Of a stretch of DNA of 64,000 nt, positions 16,900 to 25,662 are shown in pieces. The position numbers and the translations under genes were made by a program. The notes under the pieces were generated by a model. That model did no database searches. It saw only the letters and a list, made by a program, of their open reading frames with translations, and was not told the origin of the DNA. This stretch comes from Pseudonocardia sp. HH130630-07. GTDB lineage: Bacteria; Actinomycetota; Actinomycetes; Mycobacteriales; Pseudonocardiaceae. The stretch's first letter is position 1. Each line of letters starts with the position of its first letter. The stretch spans positions 1,426,001 through 1,490,000 of the forward strand of contig NZ_CP013854.1 in NCBI RefSeq assembly GCF_001698125.1, given 5' to 3'.

Positions 16900-17655
16900 T
16901 CAGCCGGTCACGGCGATACCGGTGCGCTGGGCGTACCGGGCGGCGGCGCTCCACACGTCCCTGGCGTACGCGGACGAGGTGTTGTAGCCGAGCACCGCGT
17001 CCCACCAGTCCGCGCCGTCGGTGAGGTCGCCGTCGCGGCGGCACAGCAGGCCGGCGGCGGCGAGCGCGGCGTCGTCGATCTGGTGCGGGTCGGCCGTGCC
17101 GTCGCCGTCGCCGTCGGCGCCGTAGCGCTCCCAGGCGCCGGGCAGGAACTGCATCGGGCCGACGGCCCGGTCGAGGTCCGGGTCGCCGTCGAGCCGGCCG
17201 CCGTCGGTGTCCGGGATGCGGCGGGTCCCGTTGGTGCCGTCCAGCGGGATGCCGATGATCGGCGGGGTCACCCGGCCGTCCGCGTCCGGGGCGGCGCCGT
17301 CGAACCGGGCGTGCCCGGACTCGACCCGCCCGATCCCGGCCAGCGTCGACCAGCTCAGCCCGCACTCCGGCGTGCGGTCCCGCTGGCGGAGCTCGGCGTT
17401 CGCGTAGGCGCTCAGGGTGCGCTCGGGGATCTCGGCCCGCTCCGCGGTCGACCGGGCCCACGCGGCGGGATCGGTGCCGGGCTCCAGCGGCGCGACGGGT
17501 GGCGGCGGGGCGTCCCGGTCGACCGGGATGCTGCGCTCCGCAGGCCGGTCGAGGACCTGCCCGGCGACCACCACGACCACGACGACGGCCACGAGCGCCA
17601 GGGACAGCGCTCCCACCACGATCGCGAGCACGGAGCGGGTACGCACCCCGCCCAC
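16900..17655 (-). CDS. Lytic murein transglycosylase (LpqU-like)
   Basis: The 251-residue protein has an N-terminal membrane anchor or uncleaved signal (residues 8-31), a proline-rich linker and an MltB-type lytic transglycosylase domain. The catalytic Glu lies in LAGIGRVESGHARFDG near residue 113. RAVGPMQFLPGAWERYG, a DGDGDG loop and AVLGYNTSSAYARDV follow. It cleaves peptidoglycan glycan strands outside the membrane. Unlike mycobacterial LpqU it lacks a lipobox. It lies between mazG and eno as in Rv1021-1023. It probably aids wall turnover during growth or division. Confidence 0.85.
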   Translation of the reverse strand: MGGVRTRSVLAIVVGALSLALVAVVVVVVVAGQVLDRPAERSIPVDRDAPPPPVAPLEPGTDPAAWARSTAERAEIPERTLSAYANAELRQRDRTPECGLSWSTLAGIGRVESGHARFDGAAPDADGRVTPPIIGIPLDGTNGTRRIPDTDGGRLDGDPDLDRAVGPMQFLPGAWERYGADGDGDGTADPHQIDDAALAAAGLLCRRDGDLTDGADWWDAVLGYNTSSAYARDVWSAAARYAQRTGIAVTG

Positions 17656-17673
17656 GGTACCGAGTGACGCCGG

Positions 17674-18600
17674 TCAGGCCGACGGCCAGTACCGGCGCCA
17701 GTCCTGCGCGGTGAGCGCGTGCGGGTCCCGGCCGTCGGCCACGGCCGCCTTCTCGGCGGTCCGGACGCGGTCGTCGAACGCCCGGGCCGCGGTACGCAGC
17801 GCGGCCTCGGGATCGGCACCGGCGAGCTGGCCGGCCGCGGCCAGCCGGAACAGGCGCTCGCCGGTGTCCTCGCCGTCCGGCAGCAGGTCGGCGGGCAGTC
17901 CGGCACGCGCCGTCCGGGACGTCAGCTTGGCCGCCAGTGCCACGGCCGGCTGGGCCGCGGCGACCCCGTCGAGGCTGGAGCCGCGCTGCTTCTCGGCCCG
18001 CTTGAGCTCGTCCCAGCGGCGGTCCTGGTCCGCGGCGGTGGCGACGTGCTCCCCGGCGGCGAACACGTGCGGGTGCCGTCCGACCAGCTTGTCCACCAGC
18101 CCGGTGGCGACCTCGTCGATCCCGAACGGGGTGTCCGGGTGCTCGGTCGCGACCCTGGCGTGGAACAGCACCTGCAGCAGCACGTCGCCCAGCTCCTCGC
18201 GGAGCTCGGTGCGGTCACCGTCCTCGACCGCCTGGTACAGCTCGTAGCACTCCTCGACGAGGTAGCGCAGCAGCGACTCGTGGGTCTGTTCGGCGTCCCA
18301 CGGGCAGCCGCCCGGCGAGCGGAGCCGGTCCATCACGGCGATCGCGTCGAGGGTGCCGTGGCCCACCGGCGGCGGTACCGCGCCGGGGGCTCCGGCCAGC
18401 CGGTGCCCGGCCGGGACGAGCAGGACGGTCCCGTCGGGCAGGTCGGCCGGTCCGGTGCCGTCCCAGTCCCCGGCCCCGGCCGCCGCACCGGCGTCGAGCC
18501 CGGGGACGCCGAGCACCCGCTCCGCGGACCGCAGGACCCCCAGCGCGGCGGCCGGGAGGGCGGCACCGCGGCGCGGGCAGACGACGACGGTCGCCGTCAC
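17674..18600 (-). CDS. mazG: Nucleoside triphosphate pyrophosphohydrolase MazG
   Basis: The 308-residue enzyme hydrolyses (deoxy)nucleoside triphosphates to monophosphates and is thought to clean damaged nucleotides. Its MazG signature is GGCPWDAEQTHESLLRYLVEECYEL near residues 100-123, then the metal-binding EELGDVLLQVLFHA. GRHPHVF and KRAEKQR follow. The N-terminal 90 residues form an actinobacterial extension also seen in Rv1021. The GTG start overlaps the stop of the upstream lipoprotein gene (GTGA). The layout mfd - lipoprotein - mazG suggests a common transcript. Confidence 0.92.
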   Translation of the reverse strand: MTATVVVCPRRGAALPAAALGVLRSAERVLGVPGLDAGAAAGAGDWDGTGPADLPDGTVLLVPAGHRLAGAPGAVPPPVGHGTLDAIAVMDRLRSPGGCPWDAEQTHESLLRYLVEECYELYQAVEDGDRTELREELGDVLLQVLFHARVATEHPDTPFGIDEVATGLVDKLVGRHPHVFAAGEHVATAADQDRRWDELKRAEKQRGSSLDGVAAAQPAVALAAKLTSRTARAGLPADLLPDGEDTGERLFRLAAAGQLAGADPEAALRTAARAFDDRVRTAEKAAVADGRDPHALTAQDWRRYWPSA

Positions 18601-19502
18601 GGCGCGGCGGGCGACGCGGCGACCCGCAGGACGACCGACGCCTCCTCGGCCGACTCGACGGCGCTCATCCGGATCGGGTCCCACACGCCGTAGCGCGGGT
18701 TCAGCTCCACCGGGGTGTCCAGCGCGGTCGGGGTCAGCATCCGGACGCCGGCCCCGGCGAGCGTGCGCTGGTCCAGCTGCGCGAGCGCCTCCGGCGGGGC
18801 CGGTGGCCCCAGCGTCCGGTCGGTCACCCGGACCACCAGCCAGCCCTGCCCGGACCCGGCACCGAACGCCGCGACCCAGCCGGCCGGGATGCCGATCAGC
18901 GGGGTCAGCGCCGCCTGCGGGGTCTCCACCGGCCGGATCACCAGGCCCCGCTGGGTCGTCCCGGAGCCGGCGAGCGCCGCCTCGGCACGGGCGCCACCTG
19001 CGGCGATCTCCTGCGCCAGCCCGACGGCCTCCTCGCGGCTCTGGGCGATCGCGACGTCGGCCGTGACCGACAGCCGGTCGATCTCGGTGCGGGCGAACGC
19101 GGCGAGCGCCAGATCGTCGCGCGCCGACTCGCGCGGTCCGCCGACGGCCAGCGAGCCGGCCGCGACGGCCTCCTCGCCACCCGCGCGCTCGACCTGCTCG
19201 GTCACCTGCTGCTCGGAGACGGCGACGCCGCGGGCCGCGCCCGCGTCGGCCAGCAGGTCCCGGATCACGAGCTGGGAGACGACCGCCCGGCCGATGGCGG
19301 GCTCCGACGCGCCCTGGGCCTTCAGCCCGTCGAGCAGACCGGGCCGGGCGAGCACCGAGGTGATCGCCGACTGGGCCGTCGAGAGCGGGATCGAGGTGTC
19401 CCCGACGACGGCCGCCGAGTCCACCCGGCTCGGGCCGGCCCCACATCCCGTGACCAGCATTCCGGTCACCAGCAGCGCCATCATGATCCTGCGAGTCCGC
19501 AC
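18597..19502 (-). CDS. SurA-N-domain lipoprotein
   Basis: The 301-residue protein has a signal peptide with lipobox LVTGC (cysteine near residue 20), so it should be lipid-anchored outside the membrane. The following SurA-like chaperone region (AAVVGDTSIPLSTAQSAIT, then AVVSQLVIRDLLADAGAARGVAVSEQQV) resembles the N-terminal chaperone part of SurA/PrsA. No clear PPIase signature is visible at the C-terminus. It sits between mfd and mazG and is translationally coupled to the latter. It may help fold secreted proteins; this is inference. Confidence 0.75.
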   Translation of the reverse strand: MRTRRIMMALLVTGMLVTGCGAGPSRVDSAAVVGDTSIPLSTAQSAITSVLARPGLLDGLKAQGASEPAIGRAVVSQLVIRDLLADAGAARGVAVSEQQVTEQVERAGGEEAVAAGSLAVGGPRESARDDLALAAFARTEIDRLSVTADVAIAQSREEAVGLAQEIAAGGARAEAALAGSGTTQRGLVIRPVETPQAALTPLIGIPAGWVAAFGAGSGQGWLVVRVTDRTLGPPAPPEALAQLDQRTLAGAGVRMLTPTALDTPVELNPRYGVWDPIRMSAVESAEEASVVLRVAASPAAP

Positions 19503-19548
19503 GGACCCACCTTCTCACGTGGTGTGAGGCCGATCTCCCCGGCCCGGC

Positions 19549-22500
19549 TCAGCCCGAGCTGTGCACCGGGACCGACGTCGGCACGATCTGCACCAGCAGT
19601 TCCGCGCACCAGCCGAGCAGCTCGACGTCGCGCACCGGCTGCCCGCCGATCCGCCCGCCCTGCACCGGCTTCGGCACGGTCAGCACCTGCGCCGCCGCCT
19701 TGTACTGGGCCTTCGGGTAGAGCCGCCGCAGCCGCAGCTGCGCCGAGTCGGGCAGCTGCACCGGGCCGATCCGCAGCTGGGTCCCCGCCGAGGCGACCTC
19801 ACGCACGCCGAGACGCCGGCACATCTGCCGGAACCGGGCGACCTCCAGCAGGTTGCGCACCGGGGTGGGCGGCTCGCCGTAGCGGTCGGTCAGCTCCTCG
19901 ACGATCGCCGAGAGCGCCGCGTCGTCCGGGGACTCGGCGATCTTGCGGTAGACCTCGAGGCGCAGCCGCTCGCCGTCGATGTAGTCGTGCGGCACGTGCG
20001 CGTCGACCGGCAGATCGACCCGCACCTCCACCAGCTCCTCGGGCTCGCCGGAGCCCCCGCCGCCGGCCTGCGTGCGGAACGCCGCGACCGCCTCGCCGAC
20101 CAGCCGGATGTAGAGGTCGAACCCGACGCCGGCGATGTGCCCCGACTGCTCGGCCCCGAGGATGTTGCCCGCACCGCGGATCTCCAGGTCCTTCATCGCG
20201 ACGGCGGCACCCGAGCCGAGCTCGGAGTGCTGGGCGATGGTGGCGAGCCGGTCGTGCGCGGTCTCGGTGAGCGGGTGCTCCGGCGGGAACAGGAAGTAGG
20301 CGTAGCCGCGCTCCCGGCCCCGGCCGACCCGGCCGCGCAGCTGGTGCAGCTGGGACAGCCCGAGGGTGTCGGACCGTTCCACGATCAGTGTGTTGGCGTT
20401 GGAGATGTCCAGGCCGTTCTCGACGATCGTGGTGCACACGAGCACGTCGAACTCGCGGTGCCAGAACGCGTTGACGGTGCGCTCCAGCAGCTCCTCGTTC
20501 ATCTGGCCGTGTGCGACGGCGATCCGGGCCTCGGGCACGAGGTCCTGGATGTTCTTCGCCGCCCGGTCGATCGAGGAGACCCGGTTGTGCACGTAGAACA
20601 CCTGGCCGTCGCGCAGCAGCTCGCGCCGGACGGCGGCGGCGACCTGCTTGTCGTCGTAGGCGCCGACGTAGGTCAGGGTCGGGTGCCGGTCCTCCGGCGG
20701 GGTCGTGATCGCCGACATCTCCCGGATGCCGGCCAGGCTCATCTCCAGGGTCCGCGGGATCGGCGTCGCGGACAGGGTCAGCACGTCGACGTGCGCCCGC
20801 AGCGCCGTGATGTGCTCCTTGTGCTCGACGCCGAAGCGCTGCTCCTCGTCGACGACGACCAGGCCGAGGTCCTTCCAGCGCACCCCGCCCTGCAGCAGCC
20901 GGTGCGTGCCGACCACGACGTCGACGGTGCCCTCGGCCAGCTTTCCGATCGTCTCCTTGGCCTCGGCCGGGTCGGTGAACCGGGAGAGCCCGCGGACGGT
21001 GACCGGGAACGCCCGCATCCGCTCGGCGAAGGTGTTGAGGTGCTGGGTCGCCAGCAGCGTCGTCGGCACGAGCACGGCGACCTGCTTGCCGTCCTGGACG
21101 GCCTTGAACGCGGCCCGCACGGCGATCTCGGTCTTGCCGAAGCCGACGTCGCCGGAGATCACCCGGTCCATCGGGACCGGCCGCTCCATGTCCTTCTTGA
21201 CCTCGTCGATCGCCGAGAGCTGGTCGGGCGTCTCGGTGTAGGGGAAGGCGTCCTCCAGCTCGCGCTGCCACGGGGTGTCGGCGCCGAACGCGTGCCCCGG
21301 TGACGCCTGCCGGGCGGCGTAGAGCTGGACCAGCCCGGCGGCGATGTCCTTGACCGCCTTGCGGGCCCGGCCCTTGGTCTTCGCCCAGTCCCCGCCACCG
21401 AGCTTGTTGACGGCCGGGGTCTCGCCACCGACGTAGCGGCTGATCTCGTCGAGCGCGTCGGTCGGGACGAACAGCCGGTCGGCCGGCTGCCCGCGCTTGG
21501 GGCTGGCGTACTCCAGCACCAGGTACTCGCGGGTCGCGCCCTGGACGGTGCGCTCCTTCATCTCCACGAAGCGCCCGATGCCGTGCTGGTTGTGGACGAC
21601 GTGGTCGCCGGGCTGCAGCACCGCGAGATCGACGGCGTTGCGCCGGCGCGGGGTGGTCTTGCGCGGCGCCGCGTCCAGCCCGGCACGGCTGCCGGTGAGG
21701 TCGGCCTCCGACAGCAGGACCAGGCCCACCTCGGGGGCGGTGAACCCGTTCAGCAGGCGCCCGCAGGCCACCGTGACCAGGCCCTTCTCCGGGACGTCGG
21801 TCAACTGGTCGACCTTCGTCGCCGGGACCTCGGCCTCGCGCAGCTGCTCGATCGAGCGGTCCGCGGTGCCGTGGCCGGCGAGCACGAGCAGCGCGGCTCC
21901 CCCGGTGGCGACGTGCGCGCGCAGGTCGGTGATCGCCCGGTCGGTGTCCCCGCGGTAGGGCTCGATCTCGTGCACGGCGGGGACGATCGCGGCGTCGGAG
22001 CCCGACAGCAGCGGCGACAGCGAGACCACCGGTCGCCCGGACGCGGTGGCGGTCTCCAGCGTGACGGTCAGGTCCCGGTAGGCCGACCCGGACACGTCGA
22101 TCGGGGCCTCGCCGCCGGCACCGGTGGCCAGCCAGGACGCCTCCAGGAACTCCTGCCCGGTCCGGACCAGGTCGGCGCACCGGGTGCGGATCCGCTCCGG
22201 GTCGGCGAGCAGCACCCGCGCGCCCGCGGGGAGCAGGTCCGGGAGCACCTGCATCTCACCGGCCACGAGCGCCGGGATCAGCGACTCCATCCCCTCGCCG
22301 GGGATGCCCTCGGACAGCTTCTCCAGCAGCTCGCGCAGCGGGTTGCGGTTCAGCCCGGAGTTCTCCGGCTGCTCGGCGGCCAGCGCCGCGGCGCGCTCCC
22401 GCACCGGCGTGGTGAGCAGCAGCTCCCGGCAGGCCGGCACGACGACCCGCGCCACGTCACCGACCGAGCGCTGGTCGGCCACGGAGAAGGCGCGCAGCTC

Positions 22501-23175
22501 GGAGACCTCGTCGCCCCAGAACTCGACCCGCACCGGGTGTTCGGCCGTCGGCGGGAAGACGTCGAGGATGCCGCCGCGCACGGCGAACTCGCCGCGGGTG
22601 GTGACCATCTCGGCCCGGGTGTAGGCCAGCTCGACCAGGCGCACGAGCAGCGCCTCGAAGTCGTGCTCCTCGCCGGGGGCCAGGGTGACCGGGGCGAGCG
22701 CGCCGAGCCCGGGGGCGACCGGCTGGATCAGCGACCGGGCGGCGGTGACGACCACCCGCGGTGCGGTCGCGGCGTCGGCCAGCCGGTGGAAGATCGTCAG
22801 CCGGCGGGCGACCGTGTCCGGGCGCGGCGAGAGCTTCTCGTGCGGCAGCGTCTCCCACGACGGCAGGACGACGACCGGAGCGCCCGCGCTGTCGTGCACG
22901 GTGTCCGCCGCCGCGTCCAGCGCCGTGCCGTGCCCGAGCAGGTCCGAGACCGCGGCGGCGAGGTCCTCGGCCTCCCGGTCGGTGGCCGTGACCGCGAGCA
23001 CGCACCCGTCCCCGGCGAGCCCGGCGGTGAGCAGCGGGCGCAGCGCGGCCGGGCCCTCGACGGCGACCGCCGGGATCTCGGTGGTGCGGGTGTCGGCGGA
23101 GCGGGCCGCGTCGACGGCGGCCCGCAGGCCGGCGTCGGACAGGGCTGAGGTGAGCAGACCGGACAGGATGGCCAC
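19549..23175 (-). CDS. mfd: Transcription-repair coupling factor Mfd
   Basis: The 1208-residue ATPase removes stalled RNA polymerase and recruits UvrABC. Visible parts are the N-terminal UvrB-like domain, the RNA-polymerase-interaction domain ([17 protein letters not shown] and [10 protein letters not shown]) near residue 520-570, and the helicase motor with Walker [17 protein letters not shown]. Motif II is [16 protein letters not shown], the TRG motif around [31 protein letters not shown] and the C-terminal TRCF domain follow. The GTG at 23175 gives the usual length. It is the first gene of a minus-strand run with the SurA-like and mazG genes. Confidence 0.97.
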   Translation of the reverse strand: MAILSGLLTSALSDAGLRAAVDAARSADTRTTEIPAVAVEGPAALRPLLTAGLAGDGCVLAVTATDREAEDLAAAVSDLLGHGTALDAAADTVHDSAGAPVVVLPSWETLPHEKLSPRPDTVARRLTIFHRLADAATAPRVVVTAARSLIQPVAPGLGALAPVTLAPGEEHDFEALLVRLVELAYTRAEMVTTRGEFAVRGGILDVFPPTAEHPVRVEFWGDEVSELRAFSVADQRSVGDVARVVVPACRELLLTTPVRERAAALAAEQPENSGLNRNPLRELLEKLSEGIPGEGMESLIPALVAGEMQVLPDLLPAGARVLLADPERIRTRCADLVRTGQEFLEASWLATGAGGEAPIDVSGSAYRDLTVTLETATASGRPVVSLSPLLSGSDAAIVPAVHEIEPYRGDTDRAITDLRAHVATGGAALLVLAGHGTADRSIEQLREAEVPATKVDQLTDVPEKGLVTVACGRLLNGFTAPEVGLVLLSEADLTGSRAGLDAAPRKTTPRRRNAVDLAVLQPGDHVVHNQHGIGRFVEMKERTVQGATREYLVLEYASPKRGQPADRLFVPTDALDEISRYVGGETPAVNKLGGGDWAKTKGRARKAVKDIAAGLVQLYAARQASPGHAFGADTPWQRELEDAFPYTETPDQLSAIDEVKKDMERPVPMDRVISGDVGFGKTEIAVRAAFKAVQDGKQVAVLVPTTLLATQHLNTFAERMRAFPVTVRGLSRFTDPAEAKETIGKLAEGTVDVVVGTHRLLQGGVRWKDLGLVVVDEEQRFGVEHKEHITALRAHVDVLTLSATPIPRTLEMSLAGIREMSAITTPPEDRHPTLTYVGAYDDKQVAAAVRRELLRDGQVFYVHNRVSSIDRAAKNIQDLVPEARIAVAHGQMNEELLERTVNAFWHREFDVLVCTTIVENGLDISNANTLIVERSDTLGLSQLHQLRGRVGRGRERGYAYFLFPPEHPLTETAHDRLATIAQHSELGSGAAVAMKDLEIRGAGNILGAEQSGHIAGVGFDLYIRLVGEAVAAFRTQAGGGGSGEPEELVEVRVDLPVDAHVPHDYIDGERLRLEVYRKIAESPDDAALSAIVEELTDRYGEPPTPVRNLLEVARFRQMCRRLGVREVASAGTQLRIGPVQLPDSAQLRLRRLYPKAQYKAAAQVLTVPKPVQGGRIGGQPVRDVELLGWCAELLVQIVPTSVPVHSSG

Positions 23176-23688
23176 GACGGCGCTGGCTCCTCGGGTGGGA
23201 CTTCGATGCGCGGAACGCAGGACGGACCTCGGCCCGGGACGCGGCGGAGCCTGGGTCCGGAACCGGTCCCCGACGATACGCCTGGGCCCCGGCACCGACG
23301 CCCGGGCCGGGTCCGGCCCCTACCGCTCGTCGTGGCCGGGCACCGACGCCGCAGCCCGGCCCCGGATGGAAGGACCGCAGCCTCGCCCGGGTCGCTGTCG
23401 CACCCCTGGCCGGTCCGTGCGCCTCCTCCCGGCGTGCCGGACCCGTCGCGCGGGGGGCGCCACGCCGGGCGCGGGCGCGGAAAGCGGGCCGGGGTGCGGT
23501 GTCAGGGCTTCGGCGACGTCTCGTCGGACGGCCCCGCGGCTCGCCGTGCCGAGATGCCGTGCAGCGGGCCGGGGACGTCGCCCGGGGCCCGCTCACGCGC
23601 ATCTCGGCACGGACGCTCGGGGAACGGAGGGGCTCCGCGGGGCGTCCCGCACACGACGCGCGCTGCATCCCGCGGTGGTCTCGACCGG
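23176..23688. other. Gene-free interval with a hairpin repeat
   Basis: About 510 bp lie between the mfd start and the end of the next gene. No frame here has family-like sequence. It holds the mfd promoter region and the hairpin repeat at 23544-23612. Base composition is as GC-rich as the genes. Confidence 0.6.
23544..23612. repeat. Dispersed hairpin repeat, copy 1
   Basis: Perfect 14-bp arms CCGTGCCGAGATGC/GCATCTCGGCACGG enclose a second inverted pair AGCGGGCC/GGCCCGCT. The outer and inner parts are recognisably shared, in reverse orientation, with the element at 58226-58311. It is probably a small palindromic (REP/MITE-like) repeat; it could also act as a terminator for the gene ending at 23689. 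Confidence 0.7.
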
Positions 23689-24054
23689 TCAGCCGGCATC
23701 GTCCCGGCCGGTCCGTGGTGTGGCCGCATCCGGGTTGCACCACACCACGCGGGCCCCGATGCGGTGGTCGGGGGTGAACAGCCGCACCGCGTCCTCCGGT
23801 GCACCCACCCGGCACTGCACCCCCTGCGCCACGACCTCGGCGTGGTCGGCGAACGCGATACCCCAGGCGGCGATCCGTGCGTCGACGCGCCGCCGGTACT
23901 CCTGCACGATCGCGAACAGGCGGGGCGCCTCGTCGGCGACCATCCCCTCGACGAGCGCGGCGAACTCCGCCTCCCCGCACAACGGCGGCCGCAGCGGCTC
24001 GGCCCCCTCCCCGGCGTCCGGTCGATGGTCACCGGTCGATGCTGCGGTCGTCAT
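23689..24054 (-). CDS. Uncharacterised protein divergent from a DUF5753 regulator
   Basis: I do not recognise the family. The 121-residue product is acidic at the start and mostly helical in the middle (EAEFAALVEGMVADEAPRLFAIVQEYRRRVDARIAAWGIAF). It has Cys at about 26, 80 and 106 and a C-terminal stretch with GARVVWCNPD. The helical core could be a protein-interaction or sensor-like module. CGGAGA precedes its ATG at good spacing. It shares a 196-bp promoter region with the divergent regulator, so the two may be functionally linked. Confidence 0.6.
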   Translation of the reverse strand: MTTAASTGDHRPDAGEGAEPLRPPLCGEAEFAALVEGMVADEAPRLFAIVQEYRRRVDARIAAWGIAFADHAEVVAQGVQCRVGAPEDAVRLFTPDHRIGARVVWCNPDAATPRTGRDDAG

Positions 24055-24144
24055 GCGTCGTCTCCGATCGTGCCGATCAGCGTGCGGGTCCGACGGTGGA
24101 CGACCGCTACGAGGGCTACCGTGCGCCGGTCACCCGACACCATG

Positions 24145-24161
24145 TTAGGCATAATGCCTGA
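24145..24161. promoter_or_regulatory. Inverted repeat in divergent promoter region
   Basis: AGGCAT-A-ATGCCT lies at the centre of an unusually AT-rich stretch between the two divergent genes. It is followed by TGTTG...CAACA, a second weak inverted pair. It is placed to act as an operator for the XRE-type regulator (inference). Confidence 0.4.
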
Positions 24162-24250
24162 CATGTTGCTGTAACCAACAGTGGTTCGTACGGGTGAGAT
24201 CGTCACGGTGTCGCGAACGTCCGGCACGGTGCAGGCAGGAGGAGCCACAG

Positions 24251-25090
24251 ATGCAACCGACCGTGCGGAGTCGTCGCCTCGGCGGGAAACTGGGCTCCTA
24301 CCGCCGCCGGCGCGACCTGTCCGGCACCGAGCTGGCGACCCGGCTCGGCATCCACCAGGCCACCTGGTCGAAGATCGAGTCCGGCAAGGCGCGGGTCTCG
24401 GCCGCGGTGCTCGCGAAGGCCGCCGAGGTGCTGGACATCCCGGCCGACGCCGTCGCCGCGCTGGACACGTTGCGCCGCAAGGCGGACGAGCCCGGCTGGT
24501 GGCAGGACTACGGCGACATCCTGTCGGAACCGGTGCAGATGCTCATCGAGCTGGAGGCCGACGCGTCCTGGATCCGGACCTACGAGGGCGAGGTCATCCC
24601 GGGCCTGCTCCAGACCCCGGCGTACGCCGAGCGGGTCATCACAGCAGGTTCGCCGCACATCCGGGTCGCCGACATCGACCGCTTCCTCGAACTCCGGGTC
24701 CGCCGCCAGAGGCGCATCCTCGACGGGGTACGGCTCACCGCGATCATCGGCGAGGCCGCCATCCGCCAGCAGGTGGGCGGCGCGGCGGTGCTGGGCGAGC
24801 AGCTCCGTCACCTCACCCGGGTGGTCACCGAGCACGACGTCACCGTGCAGATCGTCCCGTTCACCGCGGACGCGCACGCCGCACTCGGCGATGCGTTCGT
24901 GATCATCCAGTGGCCGGACGAAGCGGATCCCGAAGCGGTGTACGTCGACGGGGTGACGTCCCGGACCGTGCACGAACGCAGCGGAGTGGTCCGCAGCTAC
25001 CTGCACGCATTAGGGTCGGTGCAGAACCAGGCGCTGAACCCGCGCGAGTCCCTGGGTCTCATCCACGACGTGATCAAGGACCTGCAATGA
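24251..25090 (+). CDS. XRE helix-turn-helix regulator with DUF5753 domain (Scr1-like)
   Basis: The 279-residue protein begins with an XRE DNA-binding domain (LGSYRRRRDLSGTELATRLGIHQATWSKIESGKARV, about residues 13-48). A DUF5753 domain follows (ADASWIRTYEGEVIPGLLQTPAYAE, then RVRRQRRIL, and VTVQIVPFTADAHAALGDAFVI). These pairs with DUF397 proteins are abundant in actinomycetes and affect development and antibiotic production (Scr1/Scr2 in Streptomyces). AGGAGG nine bases upstream fixes the ATG at 24251. Codon 254 is TTA, the only in-frame TTA I found in the window, so translation may depend on a UAA-anticodon tRNA. Confidence 0.9.
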   Translation: MQPTVRSRRLGGKLGSYRRRRDLSGTELATRLGIHQATWSKIESGKARVSAAVLAKAAEVLDIPADAVAALDTLRRKADEPGWWQDYGDILSEPVQMLIELEADASWIRTYEGEVIPGLLQTPAYAERVITAGSPHIRVADIDRFLELRVRRQRRILDGVRLTAIIGEAAIRQQVGGAAVLGEQLRHLTRVVTEHDVTVQIVPFTADAHAALGDAFVIIQWPDEADPEAVYVDGVTSRTVHERSGVVRSYLHALGSVQNQALNPRESLGLIHDVIKDLQ

Positions 25091-25413
25091 CCTCCTGGCG
25101 CACGAGCAGCTACAGCACCGCGACCGGCAACTGCGTGGAGGTCGCCCCGGCCGCCGACGGGGTGCTCGCCCGGCACAGCAAGCATCCGGACGCGGGGACC
25201 ATCGCCTTCCCGCACCCCGCGTGGGCGACCTTCGTCCAGGACGCCGCCGACGGCAACACCCCCGGCACGAACGGCGTCGCCGCCATCACCGGGAACGGCA
25301 CCGGCACCGTCGTCCGATCGCTCACCGACGGCACCGAGCTGCACTTCGACGACGGCGAGTGGACCGCCTTCCTCGCCGGCGCCGCCGACGGCGAGTTCAC
25401 CTTCACCACCTGA
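25087..25413 (+). CDS. DUF397-family protein, partner of the DUF5753 regulator
   Basis: The 108-residue protein shows the DUF397 pattern: WRTSSYSTATGNCVEVAP, then GVLARHSKHPDAGTIAFPHPAWATFVQDA. A second half-repeat, TGTVVRSLTDGTELHFDDGEWTAFLAGAADGEF, appears to duplicate the C-terminal part of the motif. DUF397 proteins act as partners or antagonists of the adjoining XRE-DUF5753 regulator. The ATG overlaps the regulator's stop (ATGA), giving coupled translation. Confidence 0.88.
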   Translation: MTSWRTSSYSTATGNCVEVAPAADGVLARHSKHPDAGTIAFPHPAWATFVQDAADGNTPGTNGVAAITGNGTGTVVRSLTDGTELHFDDGEWTAFLAGAADGEFTFTT

Positions 25414-25662
25414 TCCGCCGGGCGCGACCCGCCGCCCGCGTTCGTCCGCCGCCTCCTGCCACTCGCCCTCGCGCCGGTCCCGATCCCGTCCGGCCGCGCA
25501 CCCTCGCGCTGATCCGGCACCCCGCACCGGCGTGCCGCACCCTCCGCGTGGGGCGCGGCACGCCGGGTGGGTGCGCGGCAGGGGCGCCGGGGTGCGGCGG
25601 CCCCGTCCAGGTCGCGCGCACCCCGGACCGATCCGCAGGACCTGCCGGGCGCGGATCGGCCG

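Noticed and set aside
19561-23148. Long plus-strand frames opposite mfd
   Set aside because: The translations are His/Gln/Arg-rich shadows of a well-supported helicase gene.
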